A stretch of DNA of 64,000 nt, from the NCBI RefSeq assembly GCF_007049795.1, contig NZ_SCFY01000005.1, positions 1-64,000 on the forward strand, written 5' to 3'. The notes under the pieces are model-generated. The model did not search any database, was not told where the DNA came from, and worked only from the letters and a program-made list of their open reading frames with translations. Both the position numbers and the translations under genes were made by a program. Positions 55,159 through 64,000 of the stretch are shown piece after piece (positions within the stretch are counted from its first letter, which is position 1; the number at the start of each line of letters is the position of its first letter). Origin of the DNA: Ectopseudomonas mendocina. GTDB taxonomy: Bacteria > Pseudomonadota > Gammaproteobacteria > Pseudomonadales > Pseudomonadaceae.

Positions 55159-57863
55159 TGGCAAGCAACCGTGCCCAAATCCTGATCAGTGCCGTCGACC
55201 AGACCAAGACCGCCTTCGACTCGATCAAGCGGGGCCTGGGTGGCCTGACTGACACCGCCAAGAGCGTCAACGGCGTGCTGGCCAACCTCGGGGTGGCTGT
55301 CTCCGTGGCCGGTCTGACCGCGATGGTGAAATCGGCCATCGACACTGGCGACGCGCTGGACGAGATGTCGCAACGTGTCGGTGTCAGCGTCGAGACCCTG
55401 TCGGTATGGAAACCGGCAGCCGAGCAGTCCGGTGTGTCCGGCGAATCGTTCGAGAAGGGGCTGCGCAAGCTGTCCACCACGATGCTGGAAGCCGCGACTG
55501 GGTCTGAAGATGCCGCGCGCGGATTCTCCGCCGTGGGTGTCGAGTTCAAGAACCAGGACGGCACCCTGCGGGCCACCGATCAGGTGCTGCTCGATCTGGC
55601 CGAGCGCTTCAAGGCCATGCCCGATGGCGCGGAGAAAACCGCGCTGGCCGTGCAACTGTTCGGCAAGTCGGGAGCCGAACTGATCCCGTTCCTGAATCAG
55701 GGGCGCGACGGCATCAATGAGCTCGCCGCCGAGATGCAGGCGCTCGGCGTGCAGATGAGCAGCGAAACGGCGGCGCAGGCGGGCAACTTCAACGATGCCC
55801 TCGACAAGCTAAAACTGGCCACCCAGAGCATTGGCAACCAGATCATCGCGTCCTTGCTGCCCGCCCTGAACGATATGGCCGGTGGCATGGTCGAGTCGGC
55901 CAAGCAAGGCGGCACGCTGCGCGTGATCCTGGATGGCGTGGTGCTGGTGCTCAAGACCCTGGCCCTCGGTGCTGCCACCGTCGGCAAGGCCTTCGTCGCC
56001 TTGGGCGAAGCCATTGGCGCGGGTGTCGCCGCCGCCGTGGAAGCGCTCAAGGGCAACACCGAAGGGGCCAAGGCCATCATTGCCGACCTCAAGGGCAATC
56101 TGGTCAAACGGCTGGATGAACTTGCGTCCTTCCGCGACAGCCTGTTCGACCCCAAGCCCATCGAGGTCAAGGCACCCAAGATCCAGGCCGATCCGGAACT
56201 GCTTCAGCGCCTGACCAAGCCCAAAGCCGTCAGGCCAGCGCAGGACACGACCGGCGCGCAGACCACGCTGATGAAAGCGCAGCTGGACGCCGAGTTCGCC
56301 CTGCTCAAAGACGGTCTGACCCGGCAACAAACTGCGCTGGATGCTGCACTCGAAGACCGTCTGGTTTCGGTGCGCGACTACTACACGCAGAAAACAGCCA
56401 TCGAGCAGCGCGAGGTCGATGCCGAGATTGCCCGCAAGCAGCAGGAGCTGGCCCGTAGTCAGCAGGTCGCCACCACTGGCAAATCGGAAAACGACCGACT
56501 GAAAGCCAATGCCGAGGTCGCCAAGGCGGAAGCCGACCTCATCACGCTCAATAACCGGCGCACGGACATCGAGCAGGCCAATGCGCGCAAGGCCGCGCAA
56601 GCCGAGCGGGAACTGGCTGATGCCTTGGCGCAGGCGCGTGAGGAACTGGCGCAGATCACCGGAACGGCCACAGATGCCGACCGGCAAGCCGCCATTGAAC
56701 GCAGCTACCGCGATCTGCGGGCGCGACTGGCGGCAGAAAGCGATGCCGACGGCGTGTCGCTCGTTGACCGGCTGATCAACGTGAAAGCCGCGCAGGCCAA
56801 TCTGGCGGCGTTGGAGGCCCAATGGCGGCAGGTCACTGAGCGTCTGCGCAATGCGCAGGAAGCCATCCAGACCCAGCAGCAGGCTGGATTACTGACCGAG
56901 GCACAGGCTCGCCAGCAGATCGTGGCCTTGCAACAGCAATCGGCCACCGAGATGGAGCGCCTGTTGCCGACCATGCAGCAAGCCGCACAGGCCATCGGCC
57001 CGGATGCGGTGATTCGCGTGCAGGCGTGGCGCAACGAGCTGGATCGCACACGGCTCACCGTCGATGAAATGGCCCCGCTGTGGAACCGCATCGGCGAGAG
57101 CTTTGGTGGTGCGCTCAACGGGATGATCACCGGCGCGCAGACCTGGCGCAGTGCCTTGGCCAGCATTTTCCAGCAGGTGGCCGACGCCTTCCTGCAGCAG
57201 ATCGTGATCCAGCCGTTTCAGCAGTGGATCGCCATGCAGGCGCGGATGCTGGCGCTCAAGCTCGGTTTCATCCAGCAAGAGCAGACCGTCGATGCGGCGG
57301 CCAGCGCCGCCAAGGTCGCCCAAAAGACCACCGAAACCACCGCCGTGGTGTCGATGGATGCGGCCAAGGCGGGAGCAGGGGCTGCGGCGTCGCAGGCTTC
57401 CATTCCCTACGTTGGCCCGGCACTCGCGGTGGCCGCGATGGTAGCCATGGTCGCCGCAGTCATGGCGCTCTTGGGCGGCATCAAGAAGTTCGCGGGTGGC
57501 GGTCTGGTCTCCGGGCCGGGCAGCGCCACGTCGGACTCGATCCCTGCACGTCTGTCGGCAGGCGAGTACGTGGTGCGTGCGGCCGCTGTGCGCCAGGTCG
57601 GTGTGGCCTTCCTCGACTCCCTCAATGGCTTGTCCGTCGGCCCACGCTTCAAAGGCGGCGAACTGGCCTTTGCTGCGGGTGGGTTGGTGCCGGAAGTGAA
57701 AGTGCCACCCGCGCAACCGCAGGTGAATCAGGCAGTGCGCATCGTTAACGCAGTCGATCCGGGCGTCACCCACGACCACCTGCAGTCACCTGCCGGAGAG
57801 AAAGTCATCGTCAACATCATCGGGCGCAATGCACGGGCGATCCGTGCGGCGCTGCAAGGGTAA
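55158..57863 (+). CDS. Tape measure protein
   Basis: 901 residues. N-terminal tail-length domain (TKTAFDSIKRGLGGLTDTAK, LDEMSQRVGVSVETLSVW), membrane-active helix (about 215-300), long coiled coil (about 380-620, with DAEIARKQQELARSQQV), and a lambda-type C-terminal part (GESFGGALNGMITGAQTWRS, QQIVIQPFQQWIAMQARM). A Gly/Ala helix (VAAMVAMVAAVMALLGGI) near 760 could insert in the membrane during DNA entry. Its length sets the tail length. Confidence 0.93.
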   Translation: MASNRAQILISAVDQTKTAFDSIKRGLGGLTDTAKSVNGVLANLGVAVSVAGLTAMVKSAIDTGDALDEMSQRVGVSVETLSVWKPAAEQSGVSGESFEKGLRKLSTTMLEAATGSEDAARGFSAVGVEFKNQDGTLRATDQVLLDLAERFKAMPDGAEKTALAVQLFGKSGAELIPFLNQGRDGINELAAEMQALGVQMSSETAAQAGNFNDALDKLKLATQSIGNQIIASLLPALNDMAGGMVESAKQGGTLRVILDGVVLVLKTLALGAATVGKAFVALGEAIGAGVAAAVEALKGNTEGAKAIIADLKGNLVKRLDELASFRDSLFDPKPIEVKAPKIQADPELLQRLTKPKAVRPAQDTTGAQTTLMKAQLDAEFALLKDGLTRQQTALDAALEDRLVSVRDYYTQKTAIEQREVDAEIARKQQELARSQQVATTGKSENDRLKANAEVAKAEADLITLNNRRTDIEQANARKAAQAERELADALAQAREELAQITGTATDADRQAAIERSYRDLRARLAAESDADGVSLVDRLINVKAAQANLAALEAQWRQVTERLRNAQEAIQTQQQAGLLTEAQARQQIVALQQQSATEMERLLPTMQQAAQAIGPDAVIRVQAWRNELDRTRLTVDEMAPLWNRIGESFGGALNGMITGAQTWRSALASIFQQVADAFLQQIVIQPFQQWIAMQARMLALKLGFIQQEQTVDAAASAAKVAQKTTETTAVVSMDAAKAGAGAAASQASIPYVGPALAVAAMVAMVAAVMALLGGIKKFAGGGLVSGPGSATSDSIPARLSAGEYVVRAAAVRQVGVAFLDSLNGLSVGPRFKGGELAFAAGGLVPEVKVPPAQPQVNQAVRIVNAVDPGVTHDHLQSPAGEKVIVNIIGRNARAIRAALQG

Positions 57864-57868
57864 ATCCA

Positions 57869-58927
57869 ATGGCACTTCTGTTCATCGACGGTTTCGATCA
57901 CTACGACCCACAGGCCGTGGACAGCTTTGGCGATCCGTGGCTGGCGCGCGGCAAGGCAGCGTATCTGTCACCGCAGGCCACCCGCATCAATGGCCGTCGT
58001 CCGTCCTCCTATGCCCTGCGTTTGCCGGAAGGTTCCGGGGGCGGCTACGTCAAGAACCTGGACGCCACCAAGACCAGCCTGATCGTCGGGGCGGCCATTC
58101 GGGTGGTGCCGTACCAGAACACCTACATCGAACCCTTGCTGCTCGGCGTGCGCGATGCCAACTCGCAGGTTGCACATATGGTGAAGATCGGCGAGGACGG
58201 TCGGCTCAAGCTCTACCGCTGGCAATACGGCTACGACCAGCTGATCTCTGTATCAGTCGCCAGCGCTCCGGCGCGCGGCTGGCACTACATCGAGTTGCAG
58301 GTCACGCAAGGCACCAGCAACGGCATTCTGTCAGTGCGCATCAACGGCATCCTGGCCATCCAGATGACGGCGCAGAACACCATCCAAGGCGGTGGCCAAC
58401 TGCTCACGGCATTCGTGGGCGCGATCCCCGGCCAGAACTGTCCACTCACCATCGACGTCGACGACTTCTACATCGCCGACACCAGCGGCACGATCAACAA
58501 CACCTTCCTCGGTGATGTGCGCGTCGATGCCTTGCAGGCACAGGCCGATGGCAGCCTGAACCAGTGGACGGCCAGCCCGGTCGGCACTGCCGCATGGGAA
58601 GCCGTGAGCGACGAGGACGAAGCTACGGCGATCAATGCGCCGAACGTGGGGTTGCGCCAGTGCTTCAATGTCGAGCCGCTGCCGGTGATGGCCACGCCCG
58701 CCATCTACGGCGTGCAACTGACCATGCTGGCCCGCAAGACCGACGCCGGTCTGGGCAAGGTCAAAGGCCTTGTGGTCAGTGGTGCGCAGAGCGCCGTCAG
58801 CACCGACATCATCCTGCAGGAGCAACTGGCCTGGCAGAGCACGCTGTTCGAGCGCAACCCGAACGGTAACGTGCAGTGGACGGAGGCCGCGTTCAATGCC
58901 GCTGAGTTCGGCGTGGAGTCGGCCTAA
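57869..58927 (+). CDS. Tail-associated beta-sandwich protein
   Basis: 352 residues. FIDGFDHYDPQ at the start and GWHYIELQVTQGTSNGILSV with DVDDFYIADTSG resemble LamG/concanavalin-like sandwiches. No catalytic motif. It directly follows the tape measure gene and probably belongs to the tail tip or its fibres. Confidence 0.65.
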   Translation: MALLFIDGFDHYDPQAVDSFGDPWLARGKAAYLSPQATRINGRRPSSYALRLPEGSGGGYVKNLDATKTSLIVGAAIRVVPYQNTYIEPLLLGVRDANSQVAHMVKIGEDGRLKLYRWQYGYDQLISVSVASAPARGWHYIELQVTQGTSNGILSVRINGILAIQMTAQNTIQGGGQLLTAFVGAIPGQNCPLTIDVDDFYIADTSGTINNTFLGDVRVDALQAQADGSLNQWTASPVGTAAWEAVSDEDEATAINAPNVGLRQCFNVEPLPVMATPAIYGVQLTMLARKTDAGLGKVKGLVVSGAQSAVSTDIILQEQLAWQSTLFERNPNGNVQWTEAAFNAAEFGVESA

Positions 58928-58930
58928 GTT

Positions 58931-60508
58931 ATGTCTGGGGATCGCGTCGTCGTTCAAGACATCGCGGAGGTTTCCAGCAAACCGACGCCGGGAAGCGAAC
59001 TGCCCGCCTTCCAGAGTGAAGTGCTCTCGCGCGCCACCTTCGGGGCGAGCGCAGCCAGCTTCACGCCGGAAACAGCTGTCGCTCCGCTGCCGCCCAATCT
59101 GGCGGCCAGCCTGCTGGCGGAATCCTTGACGGGCCCCTGGCCACCCATCGATGCACCGATCTTTCTGGTCGAAGTGTTGCGCCGGGATACGGCCTCAAGC
59201 GCCGTCGTCGCCACCGCTATGGATGCCTTCGGCGACCAGCCTTGGCCGGATGCTCAACGCGGCGTGTTTTCCTTCCGTCATGATTGGATGGAGCCCCTTG
59301 TGGAACGGCTGGAGTGGCAGACCAGCGTCACACGGCTGGCCAGTGGCAACGAATCCCGTCAGGCACGCCGCCGCATTCCTCGGCGCTCACTGACCTACAA
59401 GGTCGGCAACGCCCGGCAGACCGATGCCCTGGTGGCCGACTGGCTGGCCGATCATCTCGGTCAAATGGCGCTGTGGCCGCTGCCGCAGTATGCCGTTCAC
59501 CTCACACAATCAGCTGAGTGTGGCGCGCTGGCGCTTGAGGTGTCGGATGCGGACTGGCGGCGCTTTGGCCCACCGGCTGCCGCGCTGCGTCTGACCTATG
59601 ACGGCGTGCAGGGCTGGGACAGCGACGAACGCTGGGTGCTGATCATTGCGCCCGAGGGCTGGCAAGTCGCCCAACTCAGCGACGTGGAAACCGATCTGCT
59701 GTGGCTGGCCGAACCCTTGGCGCGTGCTGCCGGAGCCGGTAGCAGCGTGATGCCCTTGGTGTGGGGACGCGCTGTCGATCCGGCGGACTTGACCCAGTGG
59801 GTGCCGGGGATGGTCGGCGGCAGCGTCACCACGACTGTCACGCCCGCGCAAACGCCGGACTTGGACGTGCTCGACGACCCGTGGCTCGACGAGATTCCGG
59901 TCTGGCCCGATGGCAACTGGCGTGACGATCCAACGTCCGCCGCGCAAGCCACGATCACCCGCCAAGACTTCTCGCCTGCAGATCCGTGGGTGCGCCGGGA
60001 CGATCCCTGGGCGATGACGACTTTGCAGCGGCGCTATCTGGCCAGCTCACTCGATGAAATCGAGATCTGGCGGGCGCGGTTGTGGCGCACCCAAGGCCGT
60101 CTGGAAGCCTTCTGGATGCCCGATGGCTTGGCCCCGATCCTGTGGGTGACCGTCGAAGCCGATCCCGAGGATGGCTTCCTGCGCGTGGATGGCAAAGACA
60201 TCTCCGCGCGAATTTCGGATTTTTGGCATCGCCCCGCCGCTTGCTTGATCGTGCATCCAGACGGCTATCGGCAGAACGCCCTGACTGCGACCTGCCATCT
60301 GGATCAAGGTGGTGTGCTGGTGCTGCGCTCGGGTCTTGACGACTGGGTGCCCGCAGGCAGCCGCGTCATTCGCCTCGTGCGCTGCCGCCTCGACCACGAC
60401 GCCGTAGATCTGTACTGGCACAGCCCGACGCTGCTGGAGATCACCCTGACAGCGCGTCAGTTGCCCGAACCACGCGGCAATGACCGTCAAACCTACGAGG
60501 GAGAGTAA
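58931..60508 (+). CDS. Tail tip structural protein
   Basis: 525 residues, no named family recognised. Rich in Trp and Asp (PDGNWRDDPTSA, DPWVRRDDPWAMTTLQRRYL). The second half (RAWRTQGRLEAFWMPDG-like RLWRTQGRLEAFWMPDGLAP, VLRSGLDDWVPAGSRVIRLV) looks like a tail hub or baseplate beta domain. Neighbours place it in the tail tip. Confidence 0.6.
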   Translation: MSGDRVVVQDIAEVSSKPTPGSELPAFQSEVLSRATFGASAASFTPETAVAPLPPNLAASLLAESLTGPWPPIDAPIFLVEVLRRDTASSAVVATAMDAFGDQPWPDAQRGVFSFRHDWMEPLVERLEWQTSVTRLASGNESRQARRRIPRRSLTYKVGNARQTDALVADWLADHLGQMALWPLPQYAVHLTQSAECGALALEVSDADWRRFGPPAAALRLTYDGVQGWDSDERWVLIIAPEGWQVAQLSDVETDLLWLAEPLARAAGAGSSVMPLVWGRAVDPADLTQWVPGMVGGSVTTTVTPAQTPDLDVLDDPWLDEIPVWPDGNWRDDPTSAAQATITRQDFSPADPWVRRDDPWAMTTLQRRYLASSLDEIEIWRARLWRTQGRLEAFWMPDGLAPILWVTVEADPEDGFLRVDGKDISARISDFWHRPAACLIVHPDGYRQNALTATCHLDQGGVLVLRSGLDDWVPAGSRVIRLVRCRLDHDAVDLYWHSPTLLEITLTARQLPEPRGNDRQTYEGE

Positions 60509-60513
60509 GCACG

Positions 60514-61302
60514 ATGAGCCAGAACCCATTACTGGAAGTCGAGCTATACGCATTCGCCAGCAACAGCGCGCAGTTCTATCTGACGCCGCACGAATTCGAC
60601 GTTGATCTGGATGGCAACCTCTACAAGAGCCTGGCCTTGGAACGCAACGAACTGGCGCTGGGTGCTGAAGCTGCGAAGGCTGGCTTGGATCTGAAACTGC
60701 CGCCGAACTGCGATCTCGTTCGCCATCTGCTCGCAAATTCGCTGACCGGCGACACCACCTCGATCACCCTGCGCATCGGACGGCGCGACACCTGGGGCGA
60801 CTACTGGTGGATCTCCGGCACGCGCTGGATGGGTCGGGTGCTGGGCGTCGAAGTGGCTGACGATGTCGCTCGCGTTCGCTGCGAGTCAGCGCAAGTCAGT
60901 CTCAAGCGCATCGGTTTGCGGCGGCTCTACAGCCGCAAGTGTTCCCACGTGCTGTATTCGGCTGCCTGTGGTGCCTCACCGATTTCTGCCAGCGCCTTGG
61001 TGAGCAACAGCAATGGTCGCAACGTCGATCTTGATGGTGGCACGCCCGGCAGCGTCAGTGGTGGCTTGGCCGGTGGCTGGCTGCAAACCCCGGAAGGTGC
61101 GCGCCACATGATCGTCAATGACTACGGTGGCGGCGTCGAGTTGCTCTATCCGGTCGCCATTGAAGTCGGTGCCGAGGTGCTGCTGACGGTCGGCTGCGAT
61201 CACAGCACGGCCACGTGCGAGTCGCGCTTCGGCAACCTCGACAACTACGGCGGCTTTCCCGCCATCCCGAGCAAAAACCCGTTCTCGACGGGCGTGTTCT
61301 GA
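60514..61302 (+). CDS. DUF2163/BR0599-family tail protein
   Basis: 262 residues. VELYAFASNSAQFYLTPHEF at the start and the family end GCDHSTATCESRFGNLDNYG then GFPAIPSKNPF are diagnostic of phage_BR0599, the tail-tip family also seen in gene transfer agents. Three Cys in SRKCSHVLYSAACGA and the C-terminal pair may bind a metal or iron-sulphur cluster as in lambda L. Confidence 0.85.
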   Translation: MSQNPLLEVELYAFASNSAQFYLTPHEFDVDLDGNLYKSLALERNELALGAEAAKAGLDLKLPPNCDLVRHLLANSLTGDTTSITLRIGRRDTWGDYWWISGTRWMGRVLGVEVADDVARVRCESAQVSLKRIGLRRLYSRKCSHVLYSAACGASPISASALVSNSNGRNVDLDGGTPGSVSGGLAGGWLQTPEGARHMIVNDYGGGVELLYPVAIEVGAEVLLTVGCDHSTATCESRFGNLDNYGGFPAIPSKNPFSTGVF

Positions 61303-61321
61303 ATCCTTCTAAGGAATTGCC

Positions 61322-61549
61322 ATGTGGTACCTCGTCGTCATCGTGGTGGCGGCGCTGGTTTCGGTCGCGCTCGCGCCGAAACCGCCCGAACCCAAACCGG
61401 CGTCCCTGTCTGACGTCGATGCCCCCACCGCAGAAGAAGGCCGACCGATTCCCGTCGTGTTCGGCACCGTGCTACTGCGTGGCTCCAACGTCGTCTGGTA
61501 CGGCGATCTGGAAGCCGACCCGATCAAGAAGAAAGGCGGCAAGAAATGA
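61322..61549 (+). CDS. Small membrane-anchored tail assembly protein
   Basis: 75 residues, AAGGAA upstream. One N-terminal hydrophobic segment (MWYLVVIVVAALVSVAL), then PTAEEGRPIPVVFGTVLLRG, a phrase found at the N-terminus of tail-tip proteins. Possibly an I/K-type assembly factor. ATGA overlap with the next gene. Confidence 0.65.
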   Translation: MWYLVVIVVAALVSVALAPKPPEPKPASLSDVDAPTAEEGRPIPVVFGTVLLRGSNVVWYGDLEADPIKKKGGKK

Positions 61550-61761
61550 CCACGCAGACCGTCATCACCATCGATCATGTGCGCGCCGTGGGCCTGTGCG
61601 TGAACGGCACGCGCACTTGGTTTGCGCGTCACGATCTGGATTTCCGCGCCTTCCTGCGCGATGGCTGTGATGCCGAAACCTTGCTGGCCACTGGCGATGC
61701 AATGGCGCAGCGTGTGGTCGAGCACGCCCGCAATCAATCCTGCCAGCGGGAGCAAAGCTGA
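61546..61761 (+). CDS. Small tail-module protein
   Basis: 71 residues: ITIDHVRAVGLCVNGTRTWF then ARHDLDFRAFLRDG. A common short gene before the J-like gene in such prophages; function unknown. Its stop overlaps the start of the J-like gene by one base. Confidence 0.65.
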   Translation: MTTQTVITIDHVRAVGLCVNGTRTWFARHDLDFRAFLRDGCDAETLLATGDAMAQRVVEHARNQSCQREQS

Positions 61762-64000
61762 TGGGTGGCAGCAGCAAGAAGCAAACCGTCGGTTATCGCT
61801 ACCGGATGGGTCTGCATCTGGCCTTGTGCCAGGGGCCCGTCGATGCCGTGCAGGAAATCCAAATGGGCGAACGTACCGCGTGGGGTGATGCCGACCGTGC
61901 GCCGCTGTCCACCGGCCACGGGCTGACCAGCCTGAGCATCAACAAGCCAACCCTGTTTGGCGGCGACGAGCGCGAAGGCGGCGTGGTCGGCACCATCGAT
62001 GTGCTTTCTGGTCATGCCGGACAAGGACGCAACGACTACCTGATGAGTCGCCTCGGCAGTTCCATTCCAGCATTCCGGGGCGTGCTGTCCTTGGTGGCAC
62101 GAAAGATCCTGTTCGCGGCCAACAACCCCTACATCAAACCGTGGGCAGTGCGCGTCCGGCGCTTCACGGCGGGTTGGTTCGATGCGCCGTGGATGGAATG
62201 GAATGCCGAAGTCCGCACCTGGGATGAGGACGAAGGCCGGGAAATCAGCGTCGGCATGAACCCGGCGCACATCCTGGTGCAGTGCCTCACCGATCCGCAC
62301 TGGGGCATGGGCTATCCGCAGAGCACCATCGGCTGGAGTTTCTGGAATGCGGCGTGGGCCCTGTCGAGCGAGGGCTTTGGTCTCAATCTGATCTGGACGC
62401 GCCAGCAGCCCATCGAGAGTTTCATCGGCCAGGTCATCGACCACATTGGCGGCATCCTCTACACCGACCCGGAGCAAGGCACGTTTGAGCTCAAGCTGCT
62501 GCGCGACGACTATTGGATCGACAGCCTACCGCAGTTGGGGCCTGACGAAATCGTGCGGCTGGAACGCTTCGAACGTGCCCAGTGGGGCGAGCTGCCCAAT
62601 GAACTGACCGTGGTCTACACCGACTGGCAGACCGGCGGTGATGCTGCCGTTACGGTCGAGAACCTGGCCGCCATCCAGTTGCAAGGCGGCGTGATCAATC
62701 AACGCCGCGACTACCCGGGCGTTAACTACGGGCCACTGGCCGCGCGGCTGGCATTGCGTGACTTGCGCGCCTTGGGTTCGCCCCTGGCCCGGATGAGTCT
62801 GAAGGTGGCACGCGACACGCTGGAACGTGCGCCGCTACCGGGTGATGTGTTCCTGCTGAACTGGCCGCGCTTGGGTGTGGATCAGATGGTGGTGCGCGTC
62901 ACCGGCATCGACACCGGCACTTTGGGAGCGGCCGAGTGGCGCATCGAAGCCATGGAAGATGTGTTCGGCATGAGCAACACCGTGCTGTCGCCCCCGCCGC
63001 CGCACGTCGAAGAGCCGACCATCGAACCTTTGCCACCAGCCTTGGTACTGGCCGTCGAGGTGCCGTATTGGGAACTGGCCCGGCGCTTGTCGCGCGCAGA
63101 TCTGGCCTACCTGACCGACACGGACACCTATCTCGGTGCGCTGGCCGCCGCCGGTGGGACCGGGCAGTTGAACTGGCAACTGGCCACCGGCGCATCCGGC
63201 GGCGACCTCGCAGCCGTCGTGGGTGAGGACTATGCGCCACTGCTCACGCTCGATGCGACCTTGCCTGCCAGCGAGGCCGATGCCATCGGCGTGCCCATAA
63301 CCGCTATCAGCCAGCCGGAGAGACTGGCCGTGGGCGACTACGCCTATCTGGTGGATGCCAGTGGGGAGATTGCCGAGGCCGTTGCCGTCCTGGCCTTCGA
63401 TGCTGCCAACGCGACCATCGATCTCACACGCGGCGTGCTCGACACCACACCCCAAGCACATGCCTTGGGGACTCGGCTGATCGGTGTTGGCGATTGGCTG
63501 GCATCCGAAGGTGCGGAGCGGGCCCCGGGCGAGTCGGTGTTCGTGGGCGCGATTCCTCGCACGTCGACTGATCAGGGAGATCCTGTGCTGGCCGCCAACG
63601 GGCAGCCGATGGCGCTGACCGGTCGGCAGTCCTTGCCGTATCCACCCGGTCGCATCCGTTTCAATGGACAGACCGAGCCTGCCGTGGTGGCCGGTGATCT
63701 CACCGTCGGATGGGCGCATCGCGACCGCACGCAGCAGACCGCCTACCTCGTGCAACAAGACGAGGGCGATATCGGGCCGGAACTGGGTGTGACCTACACG
63801 CTGCGCATCCGCAATCGCAACAACGTGCTGGCGCACACGGAAACGGGGCTGCTCGGCACTACCTACATCTGGACCGCAGCAGTGGCCGCGCTGGATGCAG
63901 GTGCGCAGGGCGACCGCATTACGGTCGAGATCAGTGCCGAGCGCGATGGTTTGAGTAGCTGGCAGCCGCAGGTGCGGATCATGGATCGCGCGGGCTACGG
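61761..64000 (+). CDS. Tail tip/host specificity protein, J-like (partial)
   Basis: The gene starts at the ATG at 61761 (MGGSSKKQTVGYRYRMGLHL) and runs past the window with more than 745 codons. The N-terminal region (LALCQGPVDAVQEIQMGERT, GQGRNDYLMSRLG) and IDHIGGILYTDPEQGTFELK then LLRDDYW are typical of the phage tail hub (Phage-tail_3/GTA TIM-barrel-less form). Near the end, TAYLVQQDEGDIGPELGVTY suggests a fibronectin-type module. The C-terminal receptor-binding part is outside the window. Confidence 0.85.
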   Translation, partial: MGGSSKKQTVGYRYRMGLHLALCQGPVDAVQEIQMGERTAWGDADRAPLSTGHGLTSLSINKPTLFGGDEREGGVVGTIDVLSGHAGQGRNDYLMSRLGSSIPAFRGVLSLVARKILFAANNPYIKPWAVRVRRFTAGWFDAPWMEWNAEVRTWDEDEGREISVGMNPAHILVQCLTDPHWGMGYPQSTIGWSFWNAAWALSSEGFGLNLIWTRQQPIESFIGQVIDHIGGILYTDPEQGTFELKLLRDDYWIDSLPQLGPDEIVRLERFERAQWGELPNELTVVYTDWQTGGDAAVTVENLAAIQLQGGVINQRRDYPGVNYGPLAARLALRDLRALGSPLARMSLKVARDTLERAPLPGDVFLLNWPRLGVDQMVVRVTGIDTGTLGAAEWRIEAMEDVFGMSNTVLSPPPPHVEEPTIEPLPPALVLAVEVPYWELARRLSRADLAYLTDTDTYLGALAAAGGTGQLNWQLATGASGGDLAAVVGEDYAPLLTLDATLPASEADAIGVPITAISQPERLAVGDYAYLVDASGEIAEAVAVLAFDAANATIDLTRGVLDTTPQAHALGTRLIGVGDWLASEGAERAPGESVFVGAIPRTSTDQGDPVLAANGQPMALTGRQSLPYPPGRIRFNGQTEPAVVAGDLTVGWAHRDRTQQTAYLVQQDEGDIGPELGVTYTLRIRNRNNVLAHTETGLLGTTYIWTAAVAALDAGAQGDRITVEISAERDGLSSWQPQVRIMDRAGY

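Noticed and set aside
62835..63836. 333-codon leftward frame inside the J-like gene
   Set aside because: The plus strand carries an uninterrupted tail-tip gene from 61761 to the window end.

Overview
The window looks like a Pseudomonas-type gammaproteobacterium. The main clues are the kinase and diguanylate cyclase sequences, the IS3 and IS1182 elements, a fragment that fits the 3' end of ssrA (tmRNA), and a lambdoid-headed prophage of high GC. This is judged from sequence features alone; no database was searched.

Left part (1-19.65 kb): a mobile, IS-rich region. A truncated HEPN-like gene and a 178-bp MITE lie at the left edge. Next comes a leftward signalling operon (14855 to 2152) whose members overlap by 4-8 nt. 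It encodes a five-PAS histidine kinase, a CHASE-like/PAS kinase split by an IS3 element, a GAF-PAS-PAS kinase, a CHASE-PAS hybrid kinase with two receivers, a single receiver, and an Hpt-REC-REC-GGEEF diguanylate cyclase. A REC-HDOD regulator lies further on, beyond a decayed tyrosine integrase tail. The kinases share almost identical HisKA segments and so look like a tandem paralogous expansion feeding a c-di-GMP output. An IS1182-type element sits just upstream of the operon, and its terminal repeats match the MITE at the other end. Then come an inositol-monophosphatase-family gene and a hipA-hipB pair in toxin-first order, behind three palindromic operators spaced exactly 41 bp apart. An ssrA 3'-end fragment with its terminator (19624-19683) marks the probable right edge of an island inserted in ssrA.

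Middle (20-30 kb): an overlapping abiEi/abiEii/Lit-like protease trio, followed by the left end of a prophage. A leftward operon encodes a small protein, a DUF2924 protein, a serine recombinase and a small HTH protein. A leftward XRE repressor-ImmA/IrrE protease-unknown operon diverges across a palindromic operator from two unknown rightward genes.

Right part (30.2-64 kb): the prophage's rightward operons. The early genes are an excisionase-like HTH protein, an AAA protein, a DEAD-box helicase, a Cas4-like nuclease, a TOPRIM/RecA-like primase-helicase, a RuvC-like nuclease with an iteron-rich 5' portion, and a DUF6362 protein. Two tandem ParB-methyltransferase fusions follow. A leftward cassette of five small genes comes next, with a repeated promoter-like element. 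The morphogenesis genes follow: lambda-type terminase, fibre-like proteins, gpW-like, portal, S49 protease with nested scaffold, gpD- and gpE-like capsid proteins, tail tube, chaperones, tape measure, DUF2163/BR0599 and a J-like protein that runs off the window.

Most start sites were chosen by ribosome binding site and overlap with the upstream gene; several prophage starts are inside longer open frames.
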